Positions 56,641-64,000 of a stretch of DNA of 64,000 nucleotides are shown piece by piece (within the stretch, counting starts at the first letter, position 1; each line of letters begins with the position of its first letter). Under the pieces are notes generated by a model, which was not told where the DNA came from, made no database searches, and worked only from the letters and a program-made list of their open reading frames with translations. The stretch is taken from NCBI RefSeq assembly GCF_028858725.1, contig NC_084759.1, positions 92,457,088 to 92,521,087 of the forward strand. The letters are read 5' to 3'. A program made the translations under genes and the position numbers. This stretch comes from Colius striatus (lineage: Eukaryota; Chordata; Aves; Coliiformes; Coliidae).

Positions 56641-57829
56641 GACCTCACATCTTCTGTATCTTTTGTTCATGTGGTTGCCTTATGCTGACCATGGTGTGGG
56701 GTTTCAGGCACTGGAGGTTTCTTTGCCGCTGCCATGAGGGCTCATTAGCCACAGCCTCCATTAACATGGTCCTTCCCTCCCAAGCTCCTTCCAACTTGCC
56801 TATGTTTCATTCTGAAGATGCTGAAGCCATCACACAGCTGCAACCACATGGTGAACCCTGGCTCTGCGTGGCTCAGCCTTCCCTGTCCTCTGAGGATGGT
56901 CTCAGCACTGCTGACCACAGTGCTGTGGGTTTTAGATACTGGTCATCTGCATCCCTAATGGCCTCACGGCTGGACAGGGCTCAAAAGTTTGTCCTACAAA
57001 GATGACCTACATAAAGCAGCCAGCTTACTCCTCAGTTCCCTCCTTGCTAGGCTGAGTTATCAGAGCTGATTACATCCCCTGTTTCCCAGGCTATTTTCCA
57101 AGGTCTGAGTCCTGTTAACTCTTCCCATCACTTCCATATTCCTCCTCAAGCATGAGACCAGTGCCAGAGAGAGTATCCTAGACAAAAGCATACCACTGGT
57201 GCTCTCAAGTGCCACCAGACCTTCCCACATCCCTCCTCCTACAGCATCTGAAGGTTGGGTATCAAGCTGCTCAGACTTTAACACATGGCATAGCTTAAAT
57301 AAACAGTGCAGGTTATGACATGCTGGAGCCATCATAAGGGTAAAGAACAGCCTTCCACTTGTTCTCTGTGGTGTTTCAGATCTCTCCTGGAAAGAGCCTT
57401 TGGCATATCTCCATGGGGAGGAATCTGGTGGGGACGGCACAGGGTTGGACACAACCAGGTGTCACCACATCTTCCCTTGGAGCCAGTGAGCCCCTGAGCC
57501 CCCAGAAACGTCCTCTCTCGCAGCAGGCACCAAACACTGCCTTCTGACAATGATGATAATCGAATCACATGCTCCGGGGCTTTGGCTTGCAGGAATAAGG
57601 AAGGCAGGATTTATTCGCCCCTGCCCACTGCACAATTAACTAGAAGTACATGGAGGCTTTTCATTTGTTTTTGTCTCTTGGCTTTGTCCTTCATTTTGAA
57701 GGGGGAAAAAAAAAGTAAACACTCACAAATGAGTACAGGACCCCGGACCACAATGGCTGCAAAGCAATAAAGTGTGTGCCCCATTCGTATGCTCTCATTT
57801 CCCTTCAGGAAGGAGTCCCTGCCCCCCAG

Positions 57830-58114
57830 TGTGATGGTTTGACCTGGGAACAAGGAATGGATGGGGCGGATATTTTTATCCTGCGCCAGAGGTTAACGCA
57901 ATATTTCATGTGGATGAAACCTGCAAGGGTTAATGCAGGTTTTGTCCTGTGCTATCAATCACCTCTCTTCTGGCCCTGTCCCATTGCAGCTCTCTCATTG
58001 TTCTCCTCTTGCATGAGAAACTGAACAACGGCTTGCGGGGCACACCCACTCTGTGGGAAAACGTGGAGCCTCGCAGAAAGGCACACACAGGGGTGTGATG
58101 CCTGATATCAATGT
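57830..58114 (+). mobile_element. Possible LTR fragment with an ERV-L-type terminus
   Basis: Begins TGTGATGGTTTGACCTGGGA. The first 14 bases match the sense-strand start of the solo LTR (TGTCATGGTTTGAC) with one difference. The rest is not recognisable, the 3' end is missing, and a CR1 copy follows directly. Confidence 0.35.
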
Positions 58115-58541
58115 CAACAGGCTGAGAGAGTTGGGCCTATTTAGTCTGGAGAAGAGCAGGCTCTGAAGTGACCTTATAGGAGCCTTCCAGTACCTAAAGG
58201 GGTCTACAAGATGGCTGGAGAGGGACTTTTTACTTGGGCTTGTAGTGATAGGACAAGCGGAAATGGCTTCAAACTGAAAAAGCAGGGGTTTAGATTAGAT
58301 ACTAGGAAGAAGTTCTTCACTGTGAGGGTGGTGAGACATTGGAACAGGTTAACCAGGGAGGATGCAGCTGCCTCATCCCTGAAAGTGTTCAAGGCAGGGT
58401 TGGATGGGACTTTGAGCAACCTGGTCTAGTGGAGGGAGTCTATGTCCATACAGGAAGGTTGGAATTAGATGACCTCTAAGGTCCCTCCCAACCCAAACAA
58501 TTCTATGATTCTGTGATTCTAAGATTCTGTAATTCTATGAC
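58115..58541 (+). mobile_element. CR1 LINE 3' fragment
   Basis: GGCCTATTTAGTCTGGAGAA, AGGAAGAAGTTCTTCACTGT, GGGACTTTGAGCAACCTGGT and an octamer tail with four repeats. It adjoins an LTR-like stretch on its left. Confidence 0.9.
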
Positions 58542-61057
58542 TTTTCCTTTCCCACAATCATGCTGTTTTGTGCTTGTCAGCAGTAAGGCAGTCATGAAAA
58601 GGCCAGGAGATGGGCAGAAGTCACCATGGAGCTGTGTAGGTCAGGAGGATGGAGCCTAGCCATTGGGATGTTTGATTGTAGGCTCAGGGCAGGGCAGATG
58701 GTACCTGGGACACCTCATTGGATAGAGAGCACCTGCAGCCTCCCTGCAGGAAAGTGCTATAGGCGAGGAGAGCCAGGACAGAGCTCATGTCTCCTTAAGG
58801 AATGACACCTCCCAGACAAGGATGTGATCTCTTGGAAATAACTGAAAACCAGGTTTGATACAACTCCCACTCCTTCCATTCCAGACTTACCTGCCTGCAA
58901 ATGTTTTCTCTGAGCGCCATTATTTGTTATATAGCTTGAGATGGAGGTTTTGATGGAGCTTGATTGGACTGCCAGGAAACCGCTCGCTCAGTTGTGGCTC
59001 TGACAAACTGCTGAGTTTAATGTGAGGGGGGTTTTTTATTTATTATCAGCATGTTCTTGTTCTGAACTGATGAGAGAGCAAAAGCCAAGGGGAAGGTATC
59101 CAAACAGCATATTTTTGATCTGGCTCAAAACAAGGACTGTAGGCAGGAATGTTTCAAGTCACTCAGGTTAAAACCAAGTATACCAAAGCTTCCAAATTTA
59201 TAAACAAAGTACTGTATTCTCCTCTTTTTGTCTCTTCTCTGCATTTTAAAGGGACATAAGTATTTCTTTTGAGGGAGAATAGTTGCCAAGATGTTTCCAG
59301 CACATTTCTAGAAAGCTTGCAGGAAGCTTTTCCCTAAAGCACCAGCAAAGGAGAGATCTGGAGCCGCCTACCCAAATATGCTAGCTAGCTCTCAGCCCAG
59401 GGGCTGTTTCTGAGTGGCCAGTGAGAACCAAGGTGAGCGATGGCATCCTGTGTAGCAGCATGTCCCTGAAGCAGGGCTGCAGCCCACCTCAGCAGGACGT
59501 GGGCTGGCAGACATGCTGTCAGGAGTGTTGGGAGGTCTGTCTTGAAAACACAGTCCTCAGTGGTAGCCTGGGAAGCACGGTAAGCCTGTCTTGTGGGTGG
59601 TTGCCCAATCTGCCCTGCACATGTCCTGTGGCATCCTATGTAGAGCCAGCAAAGGCGTGTAATATTCTTAGACAACTCTGAAGCTCAGTGATACATCAAA
59701 TGTGTTGTTAAACGCTCGTACTGGCAGGTAAAGTGTGCCTTAGCAGCCAGCTCTGACTCAAGCCTGAGTTTCTCACTGATGCTATGACGAGTGGCCTGAT
59801 TTCACCATCCCATGTGAGACCCCCACCTGCCAGCACAACTCTACCAATGCAGCATTGGATTTAATTTCAACCAAACCCAACTTGAGTCTTCAAATTTTTC
59901 ACCAGTTTTTCAGCTGGCGCTGAAGGCAACACAGCTACATCACTGCACTTGTATTGTGGTTCATACAGACTGTGGCACTGGCCCATATCCATGACTTTTA
60001 AAAACACATTTGAGGCACTACAACACCAGTAGAAATGACCTCCACATGTTTTTTTTTGCTGGAGCAGAAAGCTCTGAATCTAGCTGGACACAACAAGCTT
60101 ATCCGATGTTGGGCATGGCATTGGTATAAAGTGGGTCGCAAGGGAAATCTGATGCAGTATTAGCCTCAAAGAGATTGAAGATTCAGAAAAGTTCTTCTAA
60201 AAGCTCAACAGACATGAAATAATTTTCAACATCATTTCTCTTTGAAATGTTTCTTCTTGGTTTCAAGATGAAGTCCAAGAAGTTAAACACGTTTTTAATA
60301 GCAAAAAAAAAAAAGGCCATTCACCAAACACCTCTTTTAAAACATGGAACTGATCTATAATGAACTGCTATGTCAGTATCTGAAATAAAATTGTAACTAT
60401 TTGACCTTTTTTTTTTTCCCAGGGAAAACTTGCTTAGCTGTACAGTCCTCCCACTTGCCTGCAAAGACGCTCTACTACACTGCTTTCTGTTATTTGAGAG
60501 TATTATTTGCAGTGATTTAATAAATTGAACAAAACCACTGGCTTCACCACTGGCTCCACAAATAATTATCAATGCCTTTTAAACATTTATGCTTTTCAAA
60601 CATGTACGGGGCGGGGGGGGGGGGTTCAGCCTTGTGGTTTTGAGTGGGGTTTTTTCAGGTGAATTAAAGTGAATATTGGTAGCCAGGTGTCAGTTTTCCC
60701 CATGATTTCCCAGCTATCTAATTCACACTTGGCATCTCTATATGGATAGCTTCCAAATTTTTTTCTCATTGCTTGAGGGCTTGTCCTGCACACGAGATGG
60801 GGAACTCGTGGATGAGGACCCAGCCTCCAGAGCAGGGGTGCAACTCCCTGCTCCTGCCTGGTGAGATGCAGCTCCCTCGGAGATGCAGTGCTGAAGCCCC
60901 TGATGCCAACGGATGCCTTTTGTTCTGTCCTTCACCTGCCACGAAAGCACTCCTTTCTCTGACAGCATGCCTGATTGAGGTGGGGCATCTCCCTTCTTTT
61001 TGCATGCTAGGCTGGATTTCTTTGCACTCACCTTTAATAAGGGTCATTCAAAACCCA
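58542..61057. other. Unassigned sequence
   Basis: No gene or interspersed repeat recognised; contains the G12 run and a few short A or T runs. Confidence 0.5.
60613..60624. repeat. G12 run next to GGGG
   Basis: GGGGC precedes twelve G. Prone to length error in sequencing and able to form G-quadruplex structures. Confidence 0.95.
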
Positions 61058-61172
61058 CCAGGATGATTTCCTGTGTGACCTACTCTAGGTGACCCTGCTC
61101 TGGCAGGAGGGTTAGACTAGATGATCTTTTGAGGTCCCTTCCAGCCCTTAAGATACTGTGATTCTGTGATTC
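61058..61172 (+). mobile_element. CR1 LINE 3' fragment
   Basis: TAGACTAGATGATCTTTTGA, GGTCCCTTCCAGCCCTTAAG and the ATTCTGTGATTCTGTG tail. Confidence 0.87.
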
Positions 61173-63189
61173 TGTGCATGTGTTTAAGAGGCACTAAATC
61201 AAACACGTAGCTTGTGGGACAGGGAGCAAACCCTGCTCAAACACCAAGCTGAAAAGCCCACATCTGTCCTCTGACCACTTGGCAGCCACAGCTCAGCTCT
61301 GCCTTATGGCAGCCACAGAGTTCAAGCTTTTTCATGGCCAGGATTGTCACGACTTGCATCTTTAGCTTGAGCCCTCTTGCAGTCTGCCCTATGAAGGATG
61401 ATCTTGAAGATACTGACATCATGGGAGTGTATAATGTCCAACTGAGATTTGTGTACTTATTTCTGCTTGCTTCCTTGTCAGGTGACTTTTAATGGAGGGT
61501 GATTTTTAACCACTGAAAAAAAAAAAGCAGCAGATATTTTCAACTTTTCCTGCATTTTATCTCTAGTTTATATTCCCTCTCCCAATCCTCCTTTTTCAAA
61601 GAAATGAAACCATGATGTGCTCCAAATCAGGGTGTGCTGTACGCATCCAGATACGAGGATGTCAGCCACCATCACAAGCTCTCCTTTTAGATTAGTCAGG
61701 ATAAGAAAACTGTCTGCCCACAAGTTCAAATTTTTTATACAGCGCAGTAATACATACGAAAGCAGTAAGTGCACCCATCCTTGTTTCCTCTTGCCCATTA
61801 AATCAATTATCTGCTCTTTGGGACCTAGGAAATGGAATTGCAATCAGGAAAGGAAAAATTATGTCTATCTAGAAGCAGTCCTTGCACTAATCACTGCAAA
61901 ACATACCCCTCAGCAGTTTCCTGAACAAATGAATATTGTGGTGTTGGTTCAGTCTGCAGCTCCACAAAGTGATTCTTCAACCACTAAGGATATAGACCTC
62001 TTCTGCTTATAGTATTTAAAAGTCTCAGCATAATTAATTATGTCAAACTCATGTTTTCCTCCTCTGATCTCCAGCATCAAAAACATGCCAGCCCTAGAAT
62101 TATCACTAGTCTCCTTTTTGGTGCCCACTCAAGCACAGAAAAGCTGTGGTCAGGGCAGGTAAACCCACACTTGTGCCATGGGTTACCCACAGCGTCCTTG
62201 CTGCCTCTGCACCACAGGGTCTGGGACAGTCATTGTAGGGAAATCAAAACCCAATAAAATGTTACAAGAAGCATACAGTGGAATGGCAGTGCGTGATGAA
62301 TGCCTGACAGAAATGTGTACCTCCAAAACATCCATACTGAGCCTCAAATATTAAATCATCAAATCTGTAAGCAGTTACAGACTGCAGTACCTCTAGCTCA
62401 GTTAGCATAAAATTTCCACTGAAAGCACGTAACTGGGGTCCCTTCATTTCATGCTCCCTCAAATTTCTACATAGAGTTTCACTTTGTGTGCTCCTTGAGG
62501 TAATCATGAAACCATGCTACTCATTAATATAGAAAAAGACACCTGGGGTGAAAGAAAAATAGAACTAAAAAGAGCTGATGCACTTCCTTAGATACCGAAG
62601 AAGATTTTTAATGACTGGACATTTCAAAAGTAGATAGCTCAGCAGCTTTAAATAGGTACCTACTGCACTTTTCTGCTATATTTCAGATGTTAACCCATAT
62701 CCTCTGCAATTGGTACACTGCACATTAATATGAAGCGACTTTTTAGGACAACCTATCTTTTTCTACACCACTCTGCAAGTCAGCTCTTTCACCATCCATG
62801 CTTACTCTATATGAAACAACAACCATCTGTCTACTTTCTTGCTTCCCTCAGCCCCTCTAAAGTTTCACACATGAGTCAACAAGCTTTCATCAAGTTATGG
62901 TCAGCCAGAAAACCAAGACAGACAGAACAAGGGCTTAGGGCAGCCCCAGCAAGTTATAAGATCAAGGTACAGCAACAGAAACCAGATAGACAGCTTCAGA
63001 GATAATTCATTCCTAAGTAACACAACAAATACAGATCAGTAGCACTACCATCCAGGCTGAAATGACAGCAAACCAGAAGATTCACCAGTGCTAGGCTAAA
63101 CTTTATATCTGGGAGAAGAAAGACTTACGTGGGGTGGTGAGCAGGCAGCAAAGCAAGGCAGGGCAGGGCAGTTCCTTCAGGAGGGTGGC
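61173..63189. other. Unassigned sequence
   Basis: A plus-strand frame of 131 codons (61617-62012) has no recognisable feature and is best taken as chance. Confidence 0.5.
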
Positions 63190-63565
63190 TAGAATCATAG
63201 AACCATTTTGGTTGGTAAAGAACTTTAAGATCATCCACCACCTCCCTGGGCAGCCCATTCCAATGCCTGATAATCCTCTCGGTTAAAAAGTTCTTCCTAA
63301 TGTCCAATCTAAACCTCCCCTGGCACAACTTGAGCCCATTTCCTCGTGTCCTATCATTCATTGCTGGAGATAAGAGACTTCTTTTCAGGTAGTTGCAGAG
63401 AGTGATCATGTCTCCCCTCAGCCTTCTTTTCTCCAGGCTAAACATCCCCAGCTCCCTCAGCCATTCCTCATCACACTTGTGCTCCAGATCCTTCACCAGC
63501 TTTGTTGCCCATCTCCAGACACTCTCCAGCATCTCCATGTCCCTCTTGTAGTGAGGAGCCACTTG
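63190..63565 (-). mobile_element. CR1 LINE 3' fragment
   Basis: Begins TAGAATCATAGAACCATTTT, then ACCTCCCTGGGCAGCCCATT, AAAAAGTTCTTCCTAATGTC and the inverse ORF2 end. The minus-strand frame over it is only CR1-derived sequence. Confidence 0.9.
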
Positions 63566-64000
63566 CTGCCCAGGTGCCACCCCATGGGATCCTCACTGGA
63601 AGAAGCACTTGCTGAGCTTTTGCCATCAGTTTTGCATCTAAATTGGAAAAGAAAAATACAGCCTGAGAGTCTGCCCTTTAGAAATCTCTGACCTTCATCT
63701 ATGTCATGTCATTAAGTCCTGCTGCCAGCTTTCAGGACTCAGATGCACCCCAAGTGTGACCGTCGGGTGGCCCCGTCTGTAACCCAAAGAGGCTTTGTCA
63801 CCTCCCAGGGGATTATTTCAGAGCACATTTATGGGTCCTGCCTGCTGATGCTGATGGGGATCAAGTGTCTGCCAGGCTCTTGTGATGTTTGAATAGTAGC
63901 TGACAAGACTTCCATATGTACCCTTAAGACACCGTGCATCAAAAAACCCACATTTTTGTCTCGCTCACTTGACAAGAGATGATGAATACTGACATTAAGA

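Noticed and set aside
63125..63580. 151-codon minus-strand frame
   Set aside because: Covers a CR1 3' fragment; the residues are those of a decayed CR1 ORF2 end and 3' UTR.
1..64000. tRNA, rRNA, CRISPR arrays, bacterial-type operons or ribosome binding sites
   Set aside because: None seen; the sequence is a vertebrate chromosome with spliced genes, and these prokaryotic features are not expected.

Overview
The window is a piece of a bird chromosome. About twenty CR1 LINE fragments (most with the avian 3' tail of repeated ATTCTATG-type octamers), an ERV-L-like solo LTR and short spliced exons in large introns show a vertebrate nuclear genome. The two recognisable genes, IGSF5 and B3GALT5, are neighbours in the same orientation on human chromosome 21 (B3GALT5, then IGSF5). 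The same order and orientation is kept here on the minus strand. I do not name a species.

Layout, read on the minus strand (right to left). 64-39 kb is upstream of B3GALT5: mostly unique sequence, CR1 copies, a (GGTAA)15 array, a CpG-rich island at 51.0-51.7 kb with a good minus-strand splice donor (candidate promoter and first exon), and a 1294-bp solo LTR at 41559-42852. 38848-37892 is the single coding exon of B3GALT5, intact, 318 aa. 37.9-19.8 kb is intergenic, with plus-oriented CR1 copies. 19780-317 holds six exons of IGSF5 (an Ig-superfamily adhesion protein). Their splice phases chain without a break: signal peptide, V-type Ig, second Ig, transmembrane segment, a 25-nt microexon and one cytoplasmic exon. 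The C-terminal exon or exons lie beyond the left edge. The IGSF5 introns hold CR1 copies, a (GGGAA)23 tract, a perfect 35-bp hairpin, a possible LTR and a second GC/CpG-rich island.

The most unusual item is the solo LTR. In its sense direction (the same as B3GALT5) it holds CCAAT and TATA-like elements, a long open frame with two kinds of in-frame tandem repeat, and a polyadenylation signal just past the stop, all inside one LTR with a 5-bp target-site duplication. It lies about 2.7 kb upstream of the B3GALT5 coding exon, so it could also matter for that gene's transcription.

All exon calls come from reading splice signals, phase and similarity to remembered family features. No alignment was run.
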